DNA of 64,000 bases from Gari tellinella (Eukaryota; Mollusca; Bivalvia; Cardiida; Psammobiidae). The stretch is taken from the NCBI GenBank assembly GCA_922989275.2, contig OV277866.1:74436328-74500327 (forward strand), given 5' to 3'. How positions within the stretch are numbered: position 1 is the first letter of the stretch; each line of letters opens with the position of its first letter. The position numbers and the translations under genes were made by a program. The notes below the pieces were generated by a model. It worked only from the letters and a program-made list of their open reading frames with translations. It searched no databases and was not told the DNA's origin. Shown piece by piece: positions 1 through 12,400 of the stretch.

Positions 1-82
1 GCAGCCATGAAAAGGTTGGACATAAATGCCTTGTTTGGGGAACAGCGGCAAGGGTCGTTGTAGGGAGGGAGCACTGTTATGC
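1..82. mobile_element. Right end of a CAGTGTTCCCTC-family MITE (cut by window start)
   Basis: AAGGGTCGTTGTAGGGAGGG then AGCACTGTTA is the inverse of the left end of the copies at 40599 and 59071. Confidence 0.6.
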
Positions 83-196
83 CTAATTATGCATAAATAG
101 TTTTATTTGTTTTATTGCAACAAGATTAATGTGTCAATTGCAACATGCCTTCATACAATTCTGGCGAAAGATATTTAAAGTGGGCAGAGATTTATA

Positions 197-401
197 CAGT
201 AGAACCTCTCTATTACGACCACTAAAAAGAAGGCTAATTTTCTTTATAAAAGACAGGTGACAGCTTAGAGCAATGCGAAAGTGAAACTGAAAGCTCCTAT
301 AAGAGCTTTCTGTTTCACTTTCACATTGCTCTAAGCAGTCACCTGTCATAAACAACTAATATTTGACACATTTTAGTGGTCGTAATAGAGAGGTTCTACT
401 G
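197..401. mobile_element. pogo-like MITE, CAGTAGAACCTC family
   Basis: TIR CAGTAGAACCTCTCTATTAC, inverse at the right end, flanked by TA (195-196 and 402-403). The inner hairpin has arms GAAACTGAAAGCTCC / GGAGCTTTC. Confidence 0.88.
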
Positions 402-789
402 TATATGAATACAATTAATATTTACCAGAATGGTTAACACTGTCAATCTGAGAGACTATATTAAATTTTGTAATATACAATTAGTGTCCAAATGAAGAGT
501 ACACCAAATCTTATCCCATGCAATCAGTGTAGACCAAGATAGAAAGGAGCCCTCTGATCAGGGTTTGCACTGTTTGTCACTTTGAAATTAATTGTTCCAA
601 GCCACCCGAAACAGTAAAAAATTGTCCATTTGTTTCATAAGGGGTTACTGAGTTTTAACACATACAAACCTTGATCTCTACAATGTCATTGCCATTTGTT
701 GACCTTGGTTGAGGCTAAATTTATGATGGTATGCAGCACAGTGATACCTCTCTATTATGACCCATAGTATTGTACTATGAGGTGTTTAA

Positions 790-1031
790 CTCTTTCTCCC
801 TAAAACTTTAAATGGTCAATTCCAGTTTTCATTTTAGTCTAGTCCATTTCTGACTTTTATGGGTTGTTTTTGTCAATGTTTGGCATTATGACAAACAGTG
901 AAGGGCCTGATCAGAGGGCTCCTTTCGGAGCCCTCTGATCTGGGTCTTCACTGTTTGCATAGGACAAGTGTACTATTCACATGTACACCTTTTGAAAAGG
1001 ACGCCTATATGCGGGACTAGGGTTCAAAGGG
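790..1031. mobile_element. TTAA-flanked MITE, family B
   Basis: CTCTTTCTCCC ... AGGGTTCAAAGGG between TTAA at 786-789 and 1032-1035. The central hairpin is GAGGGCTCC / GGAGCCCTC within GATCAGAGGG. Same family as 41503 and 58213 in reverse. Confidence 0.82.
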
Positions 1032-1037
1032 TTAAGG

Positions 1038-1221
1038 CAAGGTGAACATAAAGCTCCTTTAAGTGTTTAAGGCATGTGACTGCTACAAGCAATGGTGAAA
1101 GTAAAACAGGAAGCTCCTTAAGGAGCTTTCTGTTTTACGTTCACCTTGCTTTAAGCTGTCACATGTATTCTATGAAATCAATAAGTCCTTTTTTAGTGGT
1201 CATAATGGAGGTTTCATTGTA
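1038..1221. mobile_element. Partial pogo-like MITE
   Basis: The inner hairpin (GAAAGCTCC-type arms with CTCCTTAAGGAG) and right end TTTAGTGGTCATAATGGAGG are present; the left TIR is not recognisable next to the family B MITE. Confidence 0.6.
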
Positions 1222-1635
1222 GTGTCAGTAAATACGGCATTACAACCTGTCTTGTGATCAGCAAATGAGAATTTGTAGATGATAACATTGTTTTTATATA
1301 AAATTGTAACAAACGTGGTAACTTGGTATATGCAAATGAGGCTTCCCAAAGCGTTATATGAAGAGAAGTGAATAATTATAGCGGTACACATCATTTGATG
1401 TGTGAGCTTAAGCTTTGCATCACCAAGGTTTGTTATTGCTGGGTCACATGGTTTGCACGTTTTTTTTCCAGAGTTTTAATCCGTTGAACCCTAGCAACAG
1501 ATATACTCCCACTTTACAAAAAGTGTACCTGTGCAATGTATATTTATGTGTCCTATGCAAACAATGTAAAACCAGATCAGTGGGCTCCTGAAGGAACCCT
1601 CTGATCAGGATTTACCATGTCATTTTACAAATATA

Positions 1636-2375
1636 CAGTAAAACCTCGCTATTCTGACCACTAAAACGAAGGCTAATTGATTGTTTAATAGACACAGGGT
1701 GACAGCTTAAAATAAGGTGACAGTGAAACAGAAAGCTCCTAAAAGGAGCTTGTTTCACTGTCACCTTGCTTTAAGCGGTCACCTATCGTAAACACCCTTA
1801 TCACTCACTCACTCACTCACTATCCGGTTTATTTGTTGATCAGGCCACAATTAATCCTCTGCTGAGGGTGGGGCCTGACTGTCCAGTCTCGATCGAAGTC
1901 TTCCTCTCCATTCCTGTCTATGATGAGGGTTGATGGGGTCCATACCCAGGGCTTTCCTGTCACGTTTCACAACGTCCTCCCAAGACAATTTGGGTCTGCC
2001 AATGGTCCTTTCTGCTGGTACGTTCATCTGACGAACTTTTGCAATCCAGCCTGTGCTGCGCTCAACGTGTCCTAGCCAACGAAGTCTGCTCTTCTGCATG
2101 ATGGCTGCCAGGCTTTCCAAGTTGACTTGGGTGAGGAGGGTTTCAAAAGGAATGCTTTGTTCAGGCTTCACCAAACACATCCATCTGATCATTGCTTTGT
2201 CGTTTCGCTGCAGTTTCTTTAATGTGTTAGAAGAGACAGCCCAAGTTTCGGAGCCATACATAAGCACACTTCTGACACATGATGAGTAGACACGACCCCT
2301 TGTAGCTGTTGGTAGGTACTTGTTTGTTAATTATAATTAACATAATTTAGTGGTCGTAATGGAGAGGTTGTACTG
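1636..2375. mobile_element. pogo-like MITE interrupted by a LINE fragment
   Basis: TIR CAGTAAAACCTCGCTATTC and its inverse, flanked by TA (1634-1635 and 2376-2377). The MITE is complete on both sides of the LINE fragment at 1799-2325. Confidence 0.85.
1799..2325 (-). mobile_element. 3' end of another LINE, with TCAC-repeat tail
   Basis: Encodes the end of a reverse transcriptase ORF ([51 protein letters not shown]; stop near 1851). It ends in a (GTGA)n tail on the minus strand, seen as TCAC repeats at about 1802-1822. It is inserted inside a pogo-like MITE (1636-2375), which supplies the empty-site reference. Heavily 5' truncated; different from the LINE at 14452. Confidence 0.85.
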
Positions 2376-2930
2376 TATTGTGAAACCAACCCTGAATAGT
2401 AGAAAATGAACTTAACTTGATTTACAAATTAAGAAAACTTAATGTTATGTTTGTGTATTTTATTAAAGGATATTAAAAAAGAAATGAGTTGTTTGTTATG
2501 TTGTGGCATGTTTCTCTTTCTCAATGTAAATCAAAGAATAAGTAAAATTAACCACATCAAGAGCCCCATGGGGCATATTTCGCTCACCTGAGAATAGCTG
2601 ACAAAATGGTGATAATGATTTATGTCCAGGACAGGGTCATTTTTTACCGAGTGGCATAATTTGAAGAATCTTGATAGAGGACCTGTAGATGATGCCATGC
2701 GTCAACTATCTAAGATCAGGGTAACAGGGTTTAAGACAAGAAGACTTTTTTAAGTTTTCATTGAAAAAATCTATTGTTAGCTCCTGTGACCTACATATGC
2801 AACAGACTGAAACCATTTGAACAAAATAGGTAAAGGACATCTGGAAGTGTCACCATGCCGAATATCAAAGCTCTGGCCATATCAGTTTCAGAGTACATGT
2901 GCAAGATGTTTGAAAAATTTACTATATAAC

Positions 2931-3378
2931 TCTTTATTATACTGCAAAGTAAATTCCTTACTTTTCATTGGTCAACGAGCCCTAGACATAATCCCAAGTA
3001 CCCTGTGAGCTGACAGGGTACATGGAAATGCAGCCGTTTTCATTGGCTGACAGGTCCCTGAGTCTTGCTTTGCAGAAAATAAGATGGCTGGTTGCTCGAC
3101 AGAATTGAGTGCATTCAATCGTGCATCCTCCGTTTTAATTCCATTTAGGCTAAGAACCATTCGCTGTTTGGATCTTTTAACAGTCGCATTGTTTCTGGGA
3201 AAGTTTGACGCCGAATATGCCCATTTTTCTTATGAATAACAACGTCAGAAACAGATTATGTCACTGCTAGCGTTATCTGCTTTGGCGCAATTTTGTTATA
3301 GTTTATTATAAGCGCTGTACACGACAAATTCCAAAATATTTCGTTTGAACAGCAAAAACTTTGCAGTATAATAAATTC
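2931..3378. mobile_element. TIR element nested in the pearl-like element
   Basis: TTATTATACTGCAAAGT near 2931 and its inverse ACTTTGCAGTATAATAA near 3360 bound about 445 bp absent from related elements. Unrecognised family, no ORF. Confidence 0.6.
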
Positions 3379-3380
3379 GT

Positions 3381-3517
3381 TATACAGTTTCTTCACAGTG
3401 TACATGAGGATTTCTTCCCGGCTGGTAAAATCATGTAACCCTTACCTAACGGCTCGGGCAACATGATTTACCTCAGCCGGGAAGAAATCCTCATGTACAC
3501 TGTGAAGAAACTGTATA
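3381..3517. repeat. Long perfect palindrome
   Basis: Arms of about 45 bp (from TATACAGTTTCTTCACAGTG; inverse ends at 3517) flank a ~40 bp spacer that itself has the palindromic AATCATGT / ACATGATT. Probably a hairpin MITE. Confidence 0.75.
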
Positions 3518-4039
3518 ACTAATAATGTAAAACTGTGACCCCTGTGGCAGGTCCAATTTTGACCCCAGAGGCATAATTTGATCAAACTTGATAGAGGACT
3601 TGTAGATGATGCTATGTGCCAAATATCTAAGCTTTGGCCCTTGTAGATTTTGACAAGATTTTTAGCTCACAGGCTGAGCTTTTGCAATCCTTGAATGTCC
3701 GGCTTTCGTAATCAATTTTAGTGTTTACACTCTATAGGCCACAATACCTGTGCATGCTGGGCAGCTTTTTGGTTCCAAGTTTTTTTGTCGTCTGCTATTG
3801 TTCTAAAAGTAGAATTTTTGAAATTCCTTTCAAATTCTATGTCGGAATGGCAAACAATTTGGATCCAATCTGTTTGAAGAGTTTATCACCATGGCAGGCA
3901 TATCCACCGCTAGCATGCAAAGAGTTAAATAAAAGACAAACTCTTTTTAAAAGTACTGTTTATATTTTATTAATAAAAAATATAATTTCACATAGGAATT
4001 GGATATCTCACTTCTCTCTCAAATCTTTTCAGATGAGCT

Positions 4040-4116
4040 TTAAAGCGACTCGCAACCAGATGGCGCATTTGCAAAAATAAAAGAAAATACTCAAATATAA
4101 CGCTTATATAAAGCTT
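4040..4116. repeat. Partial element D end
   Basis: AGCGACTCGCAACCAGATGG after TTTAA, then the AAAATACTCAAAT motif shared with D1 and D2. Only one end is recognisable before a family A MITE begins at 4121. Confidence 0.55.
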
Positions 4117-4120
4117 TTAA

Positions 4121-6600
4121 CCCATTACTCCATAAATACGCATTTTTACGCCTCTAATTTATTCTTCCTCTGAAGAAAATAGTTCAATTTTATACAGATA
4201 TTAACAAGCACCTTAGAGCTGATATCCCCTGCCGCAGCGATTGTCCAGAAGAAAGTGGCAAACTTTATTGTGGGAGGAAGGGGCAAATGGTGATCACCTG
4301 TCTTTAAAGATCAACATTCAAAAGCTTTTTACAAAGTTTTATAAAATCCATTCAATTTTGTACATTTTAAAACCTAAACAATACAAAAAATAAAGCCGTT
4401 TGTAGCATTATAAATCTAAGTATGACAGGGGCAGGTAACTCTTGATTCAAATTCAACAGTAATTAAACACTTTGAAGAACTTATAATTGTGTGCAAGTAT
4501 TATTAAAAAAAATTCAGAACTGTAGAATTTACTAGAGTGTAAACACATTTTCAACTCATCAAGGGCAGAGTATTCTTGACTAATTTGCACATTTTTGATA
4601 ATAATTGAACTGATTCTATAAATAATAGCCATATATGATTTAATTTTTTTTTTCAAAATCCATTTGTACACAATAGCATGTAAACAATAAAGCCATGTTG
4701 AGCATTACTAAGTACATAAAGGGCAGATAACTCTTGCCACAAAGTATCCTATTTTGACAATAATTGCTACCCTTATATTTATATACATCATGTGTAAGTT
4801 AAATCAAAATCCATTAAAGACTAGTTTCTAGATGGTAAAAACTGTTAACCCATTAACTCATAAGCGATTAACAATTATCAGTGCTCACCTCAATGCATGC
4901 TAGTTGATTAAAGTGAGTCAAAATGAGTTAGTATGAGGCTATTGCGCAATGAGTCAAAATGAGTCAGTATGGGTTAATGGGTTAAATATGTTTTTTTTGA
5001 CTCATTAAGGGCAGATAAAAACTGTTAAATATGTTTTTTTTTTACTCATTAAGGGCAGATAACTGTTGACTAGTTTCTCCGTTTTCAAAAATGATAACAA
5101 TTATTTGAAAACTAATAGCCATACATAGTTTAAGAATTTGTTTTATCAAAATTCATGCATATTTATAGATACTAGGATGTAAACAATTTTAAAATAAAGC
5201 ATTTTCTATCATTTCAAAGTACATCAAGGGCAGATAACTATTGCCACAAGTATCCTTTTTTGACAATAATTGCACACCTTCAAGGACTTTTACTTATAGA
5301 CATCGTGTGCAAGTATCATTTAAATCCATTCATAATTGTAGTTGCCAGAGAGTAAAAACAGTTAAATATGGCTTTTTTTACTTATCAAGGGCAGATAACT
5401 CATGACTAATTTCTCCGTTTTCAACAATAATCAAATTCATTTGAAAACTAATAGCCATACATAATTCAAGAAAGTTTTTTAAAAAAATCCATGCATATTT
5501 ATAGGCTCTAGTATGTAAACAATACCAAAATAAAGCATTTTCTAGCATTTCTAAGTACATCAAGGGCAGATAACTCTCGTCACAAGTATCCTTTTTTTAC
5601 AATAATTGCACACCTGCAAGAACTTGTACTTATAGACAATGTGTGCAAGTATAAACAAAATATGTTGAATACTGTAGTTGCTAGAGTGAAAAAACTGTTA
5701 AATATGGCATTTTTAACACAAAAAGGGCAGATAACTCATAAATTCCTAAAATTTTCTGAAAAAAATTTGATTTCCCACGATGCTCCTATGATGACAAATA
5801 AGTATACCAAGTTTAATCCAAATCTGTTTATAGGTTTCGGAGATACAGTTGCGGACGGAAAACGTGACGGACGCACGCACGGACGTACGCATGAGACGGT
5901 ACTTGTGTTTTTCACCCCACAAATAAGTACGGACGGACACTGTCCACATGTACATAGGTTGCATGTGAGGTGCTCACAGCTCAGGAGTACCTTCTGTACA
6001 AGTAGCTCACAATTTATGGATATATTTTGTCCATATGGATAAAGATTTGTGCAAACATGTTAGTTGTATTGCACCCCCTACGTCAGAGGATTCTTTTGAA
6101 CAGGTGATGTTTGGGGGGTGCAACCCACAAGTGCTGTTTTTCCCCACAAGTCTGTTTCATACACATGATGCAACTCACAACACCCTACCCATGAGTGCGG
6201 ACGGACGGCATTTTAACACAAAAAGGGCAGATAACTCATAAATTCCTAAAATTTTCTGAAAAAAATTTGATTTCCCACAGTGCTCCTATGATGACAAATA
6301 AGTATACCAAGTTTAATCCAAATCTGTTTATAGGTTTCGGAGATACAGTTGCGGACGGAAAACGTGACGGACGCACACACGGACGGCCGGACAGACAGAC
6401 CTAAAACAGTATCCCTCTGCCTTTCGGCAGGGGATAATTAACATGGACCATACCATTTTTTTCTATATCCTAGCAGATGGTGGCTTAAAGCAGGCTGAAC
6501 ATAAAGCAGAATGTGCCCTAAAGCACATTCTGCTTTACTTTCAACCTGCTTTAAGCAGTCACATGTCTTCAAAACTTGAAACAGGCTATGGGGTAATGGG
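4121..6600. mobile_element. Family A MITE split by a pearl-like element
   Basis: Left part CCCATTACTCCATAAATACG from 4121 and right part ending GGCTATGGGGTAATGGG at 6600, TTAA outside both. The MITE halves are separated by the 2.2 kb element at 4223-6436. Confidence 0.75.
4223..6436. repeat. Pearl-like tandem-repeat element, AAGGGCAGATAACT type
   Basis: Starts ATCCCCTGCCG and ends CGGCAGGGGAT. The body is a series of diverged units containing AAGGGCAGATAACTC, then GGACGGAAAACGTGACGG and ACGG-rich DNA. A ~180 bp stretch (5706-5890) occurs again at 6207-6385. Confidence 0.75.
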
Positions 6601-6928
6601 TTAAAGAATACAAAATTTCAAATTATAAACGAGATTCCCCGCAACAGAAGGAATGTATAGCATTAGTGGTAAAGTGAGTTGGAGCTTATCCATAACGCAT
6701 TGAAACCAAGAGACGAGCATGTGCATCCTTTGCAAAAAGTGGACCTGTGAAAAGTAGGAGCTCTCTGACTAGGGTCTACACTGTTTGCATTGTGCAAGTG
6801 TACTCTTCACAGGTACACTGTTTGTAAAGTATGCATATACAGGTCACTATGGATCAATGGCTATATGAAGACAGATTGGCAGCTCTTAAAACAGGGCTTT
6901 ACTATTTCAACACCATGGAATTGTTTAA

Positions 6929-7415
6929 CCTGTTACCCCATAGCCTGTTTATAGTTTTGAAAACATGTGACCACTGAAAGCAGGTTGATAGAAAAGCAGG
7001 TTGCGCCTTGTGGTACACACATTCTGCTTTATTTTCAGCCTGCTTTAAGCTATCATGTGCTAAAATATGGAAAATATTTCTTATTAACCCTTTCCCTTAT
7101 AGGAGCGACTTTTAGCGCATTCATTTTATTCATCCGCCAAAGAAAATAGTTCCATTTTATACTGTCATGAATATGTACTATAAGAAATATTTTCTATCTA
7201 CTAGCAGATATTAACTTAAATCAGGCTGAAAGTAAAGCAGAATGTGCCCTAAGGCACATTCTGCTTTACTTTCAGCCTGCTTTAATAGGTCACATATCTT
7301 AAATACTAGAAACAGGCTATGGGTTAAAGGGTTAATGTATATTCATGACTGTATAAATAGGATCTATTTTCTTCAGTGAATGAAGAAGTTAAAGGCGTAT
7401 TTATGGGGTAATGAG
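6929..7415. mobile_element. Family A MITE containing another family A MITE
   Basis: The outer copy begins CCTGTTACCCCATAGCCTG and ends TTTATGGGGTAATGAG, TTAA at 6925-6928 and 7416-7419. An inner copy occupies 7088-7331. Confidence 0.82.
7088..7331. mobile_element. Inner family A MITE (CCCTTTCCC subfamily)
   Basis: CCCTTTCCCTTATAGGAGCG ... CTATGGGTTAAAGGG between TTAA at 7084-7087 and 7332-7335, in reverse orientation to the outer copy. Confidence 0.82.
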
Positions 7416-7419
7416 TTAA

Positions 7420-8120
7420 AGAAAACTCCTCATTTGCAAACTGTAGATCCAGATCAGAGGGCTCCTATAGCAGTCCTCTGATCTGGTTCTATACTGTTTG
7501 CTTATTTAGACCAATATTCATTAAACTACCTGGAATTCCAAGTAGGCTGGTTCATGTTTTGGCAATTAAAAAGATCCACAAGAGAACCTTATAAACCACA
7601 AGAGTTACTTAGCGTTGAAAGAGTTAACGCAGAACAATAGTTATGTACAAAACACGACTTTATACAAAGATCTTCTTTATTTATTCACTAGGAGCATAAA
7701 ATGATTCTCCCAACATGTAAAAATACTCTGAGTATTACATATCAATAAATACCTCTGAACAAAAATAGTGACTATTAGTAAATACAATACCTGAACCAAG
7801 TAAATTAAAATAAGAGATTACGCCCAAACAAAACAACAGCATTATACATGTACAAGACAAATAGAAATACCCTGCTCTTACAACCTCTAAAATAAGTTGT
7901 GTTTGTGAAATACTATGCCCAATGATGTGACCTCTAACTGACATTGACCTTTGCCTTATATGATCCAACTTGTTCTGAGCTCATGAGCTGCCTATCTATG
8001 TTTCTAGTTCCAAATCATGGCCCAGGTTAAATTCAGCCAATTTGACCTTCAAATGACCTTTGTTGGACATGACCCAAGTTGTACTGGGTTCAAGGGCTTC
8101 TTGGGTCAAGTACACATACC
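7420..8120. other. Region downstream of gene A without recognised gene
   Basis: Holds a short GATCAGAGGGCTCC-type hairpin at about 7450-7490 and AT-rich DNA with TGACCTTTG motifs; no coding features. Confidence 0.3.
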
Positions 8121-8125
8121 AAATA

Positions 8126-8318
8126 CAGTCGAATTTCGATATCTCGAACTCGCTTAACTCGAACTATCCGATAATTTGATACATGAACTGCATTGTTTCA
8201 TGCTCGGTTAGGTCGAACATAGACATATTTCAAAGTTAAAACGCGGCTAAGCCACGTTTTAACTTTGAAATACGGGTATGTTCGATTTAACCGAGTTCGA
8301 GATATCGAAGTTCGACTG
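8126..8318. mobile_element. pogo-like MITE with CGAACTCG ends
   Basis: TIR CAGTCGAATTTCGATATCTC against its inverse at 8299-8318, flanked by TA (8124-8125 and 8319-8320). The centre is a near-perfect hairpin (TTTCAAAGTTAAAACG and its inverse). Confidence 0.85.
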
Positions 8319-8467
8319 TATGAAGTCTCTATCACATGTAAGAACATGGTTAAAATGTAGACAAACAAACAGACAGGTCAAAAATAGTATGCCCCCAACT
8401 ACATTGTTCAGGTGCATAAAATTACATGTATGGTAAGTTTAAAAATTAAATTGTAAGCACTATTTAA

Positions 8468-8676
8468 CATATTTACAGTACTGCCATTTCTCAAGATTTT
8501 CCAAAATCTTCATTTTTTTGTTTTAGCAGAAGGTAGCTTAAAGCAAGCTGAAAGTAAAACAGAATGTGCCTTAAGGCGATTCTGCTTTACTTTCAACCTG
8601 TTTTAAGTAATCACGCTTGAAAAATAGAAAATTTGGAAATCTTAGGATTTTTCATGATCCAATTATGGCAGCCCTG
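8468..8676. mobile_element. MITE with CTGCCAT ends
   Basis: CTGCCATTTCTCAAGATTTT ... AATTATGGCAGCCCTG, with a family A-like hairpin (AAAGCAAGCTGAAAGTAAAA) in the middle. Confidence 0.55.
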
Positions 8677-8807
8677 TAGATACAAGACACAAAGATGGTG
8701 GTCAATGAACAGTATAATACATCCACTTTATATCCAACATTTTGAATACCTTACTATAAATGGTAAACAGATTTGCTTTAATAACAATGCAATACGCCCT
8801 TGCTAAG

Positions 8808-8871
8808 CGGGCCAATAACCAGATGCAGTCCAATAACCATTTATTTGGACTGCATCCGTTTATTGGCCCAG
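8808..8871. repeat. Hairpin
   Basis: GGGCCAATAA, AGATGCAGTCC and their inverses GGACTGCATC, TTATTGGCCC form a long stem; probably the core of a hairpin MITE. Confidence 0.55.
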
Positions 8872-9246
8872 GGGCAACAGATCTTATGCATGTGAAAACA
8901 TTAGCAACGTAACGTTCAAAATGGCCAACGTTCAAGGAAGATGACATCATTTGGTTTCTATAACGGCCAAGCTTATGTAAACATTAAAAAAATCTACATA
9001 TTCGTTGATTTCGAACCAGGTATACAATAAACAAGTTGTTAAACGACCAAGGCAGGTTGCGTTAACTATTGGCACTCGTTAACCATATTGCCACATTATG
9101 GCTAACTTGTGCCAATAAGCAACGAGGGCCCTCCCTGGCCGTTAAATGACCACTACAGAAAATATCATGTATTAAATGGTTGTTGATCGGTTGTACAGCC
9201 GAAGTAGAAGATTTTTGCAGACTGCCAAAGGCTTGCTATGTATTGT

Positions 9247-9252
9247 TTTATT
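9247..9252 (-). promoter_or_regulatory. Possible polyadenylation signal of gene A
   Basis: AATAAA on the minus strand overlaps the stop codon of gene A (TTATAATAAAAC). It would give an extremely short 3' UTR. Other AT-rich sites lie further down, so its use is uncertain. Confidence 0.35.
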
Positions 9253-9410
9253 ATAAGCACACTTGTATGTTAACCTCAGGCAAGACAATGAAGGAGTATG
9301 TCAGTGCCTTGACGGTGATTGGAGCCGTAGTCACGTTCACCAATGGCAGAAGACTGGGCAGAGTAGAGTCATCAACCATCTTCAGGGGTGTGCCATTCAG
9401 AAGTACTGTC
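9251..9410 (-). CDS. HPSE-like: Gene A exon 10 and stop
   Basis: Acceptor TTTTTCAG|G, then [18 protein letters not shown] and [18 protein letters not shown], stop TAA at 9251-9253. It matches the last human strand LNGLTLKMVDDQTLP and FSYSFFVI. A 192 bp MITE begins 16 bp upstream of the acceptor (9427). Confidence 0.92.
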
Positions 9411-12400
9411 CTGAAAAATATATTAACAGGGCTCCAGATAAGGGGAGTATTTCAAAAACTAAAACCTTTATTTCTGCTTTAAACCCTATGGTGTCACTAC
9501 TCATTAGAATTGTCTCAAAGAGACGATTCTAATGAGTAGTTACACCATAGGATTTGGTGCTGTATAAGTGAGAAAAGGTTGGATTTGTTCAGAATACTCC
9601 CTCTTATCTGGAGCTCTGTATTAATCCGTGTAAATTGTCAGTGTTAAAGTCATGTGATTGCTATTCCTTTACTCCATAGCCTGTTTCTAGTATAGAACAT
9701 ATGTGACTACTAAAAGCAGGTTGAAAGTAAAGCATAATGTGCCTTAATGAGTATACTGCTTTACTTTCAGCCTGCTTTAAGCTATAATTTGCTAAAATAT
9801 ATTTCTTATAGTACACATTGATAACTGTATAAAATGTATCTATTTTCTTTAGTTGAGGAATAAATTAATGGCGGTAAAAAGTTGTATCTATGGAGTAAAG
9901 GGTTGAACAAACATCTGATATAATATAGGTGCAGTTTCCTATAGTGCTTTATCAGGATATGGTAGAAACATAACAAGGCATTTCTAATAGGAAAAGCTGC
10001 AGGCATACACAAACATTTCTCTGCAGACATATTAGATCTGTCATGAGTCGAGATTTGAGACAAGCTGATCTTACCGAGTCTAGAATTGAAATGTTATTAA
10101 CCCATTACCCCTTAGCTTGTTTCTAGTTTTGAATACAGGTGACCACTTAAAGCAGGTTGAAAGTCAAGCAGAATGCGCCTTAAGGCGCATTCTGCTTGAC
10201 TTTCAGCCTGCTTTAAGCTACCATCTGCTACAATATAGAAAATATTTCTTATGATACATATCCATGACTGTACAAATTTGAACTGTTTTCTTCAGTGGAG
10301 AAATAAATTAAAGAGTAAAAATTGAGGCGTAATTATGGGGTAATGGGTTAAGCAAGCCTTGGCGAGCTGAATAATTTTTCTATTCTAGACAAAGTTGAGA
10401 TCAGCTTGTCTCAAATCTCGACGAGTGACAGATTCTTTTTCTCACATTACCAGCATGTTTAAGATATTATTTTAAAACAATAGGCCTTGTTTTAGAATCT
10501 CATTGACGTAATAAGGCCTTTATAAATAGTGAGATTAGAGTGAGGCCATCAAATTGATCTCACACAAGTTGGAGAAAATCTCACACAAGTTGGAGATATA
10601 GAGGATCTTGTATGAGTGTTCATTATTTATCATTTTTAATAAACGAGTTGACTAAAATAATATGACGCGAGCCTTGGCGAGCGTCATATTCATTTTAGTC
10701 AACGAGTTTATTAAAATGATAAATAATGAGCACGAATATGAGATTCTATTTATCACATTACAAGTTTAAGCACCTTTTAAATTGATTGAAGCCGTAGTTT
10801 GTAGACCCTCCGCTATATAGATTTTCCGCCAAAACGTTACGTTGTTTACGTTAACGACGACGTAAATGACGTCATTTGGTGTCCCGCTACATGCAGCGAT
10901 TGTAGACGAACAGGCTGGGCCGGAGCCCAAAAAACGATATTCCACTAGTGGATTACGATATTTACATAATGGCTTTATGTCACTCCCAGATCGCAGATTA
11001 TGTAATAAAAGGATATAAGTGATCGTTGTTCACTATTGGAAACGGGGAAGTTATAAGACAGAAATATGTAAGAGATGACATTACTGTGACTGGAGGTCTC
11101 CATCCTTTGGCTCCATACTGTAGACATGTACTGTTTCCCCGTCAAGGAACTGTGGAAATGTGACAGTCTGGTCAGTGTCGTTAAGATTCAGCACATATAT
11201 AACAACACTTCCAGCTCTGTATCCAGACCTGAAATGTAAGAATCATCAAACATCAACCCGAATGAAAATAATGGTGTTTTACGGCCCATCTACACAAAAA
11301 GGTCATTTAGAGCCGAAAACAAGTTTACAAACATGAACTCGATCACCCCTGAAACTTATAATGGACAATTCAAGTTTCTAATGAGGTCTATTCAATATGA
11401 AACTCTTTAGAGTTGGTTTTAGAAATAGGTTGGTGTATTCTTTAGAGGTAAACTGTAAGTAAAGGACGAGTATACTCATTGAAGGTCTTTGTTTTAAGTG
11501 GCCATCTACCTTCGAACCTAGAAATAGGGTAAAGGGTTAATCAGACAAAAAGTGAGAGTTGTCAAGGACAATATGGCTTGCCTGTAAAAACTCTATCTTA
11601 GGAGCAATAGGTTTAAGGACATGTTTCTGATGCACCTATACCCACCTCTTGGTTGCAGTGCAGTGAGCATACACTCTCAGGTGCCCTGTGTTGCTAGGAG
11701 ACGACACCTTCAGCACCCTGGTCCCCACCAGTAGCTTGTACAGAAGGCTTAACCAGTAATCCTGCAATAAACAAGATGTGTTTGTGAAACACTACATGTA
11801 TACTCTGAACTGACCTTGACCTTTGCTTAACCCATTACTCCATAGTCTGTTTCTAGTTTTAAAGAAAGATGATCACTTAAAGCAGGTTGAAGGTAAAGCA
11901 GAATGCGCCTTAAGGCGCATTCTGCTTTACTTTCAGCCTGCTTTAAGTTATCATCTGCTAAGATATAGATTAAAATTCTTATAATACTTATTGATTAAGT
12001 ACTGTATAAAGTGGAATTATTTTCCTCAGTGGAGGAATAAGTTCAAGGCGTAAAAAGGCGTATTTATGGGGTAATGGGTTAACATGAACCAACTTGTACT
12101 CAGCTGGTACCTTAATATAACTATAGGTAATACCTATATACGGCCGGAACCTGTTTCTACAAAGTATAGGAAATAAGGCAATTTAATTTTTCGAGGGTAC
12201 TTGTAGTCTTGTACGAAATGATAAAAAACAGGGTGCGAAAATGCAAGGGTACAAAATGGCCTGTTGCCGCAAGAACACTGGCGGCCATTTTGGAATCGCC
12301 AGTCGAACCACTTGATTCACTAATCCGGTGCGGCGAACCAAACACATGATAGGGATATGTCTATCGGTATAAGCCTGTTTAAACAATTGTGTCCATCCAG

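Larger units (their letters stand above)
2558..3661. repeat. Pearl-like element with a TIR insertion, 3' end truncated
   Basis: The left end CAAGAGCCCCATGGGGC and TCGCTCACCTGAGAATAGCT match the elements at 14279 and 48267. The body is broken by foreign DNA at about 2930-3520. The right end stops near TTTTTAGCTCAC. Confidence 0.7.
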
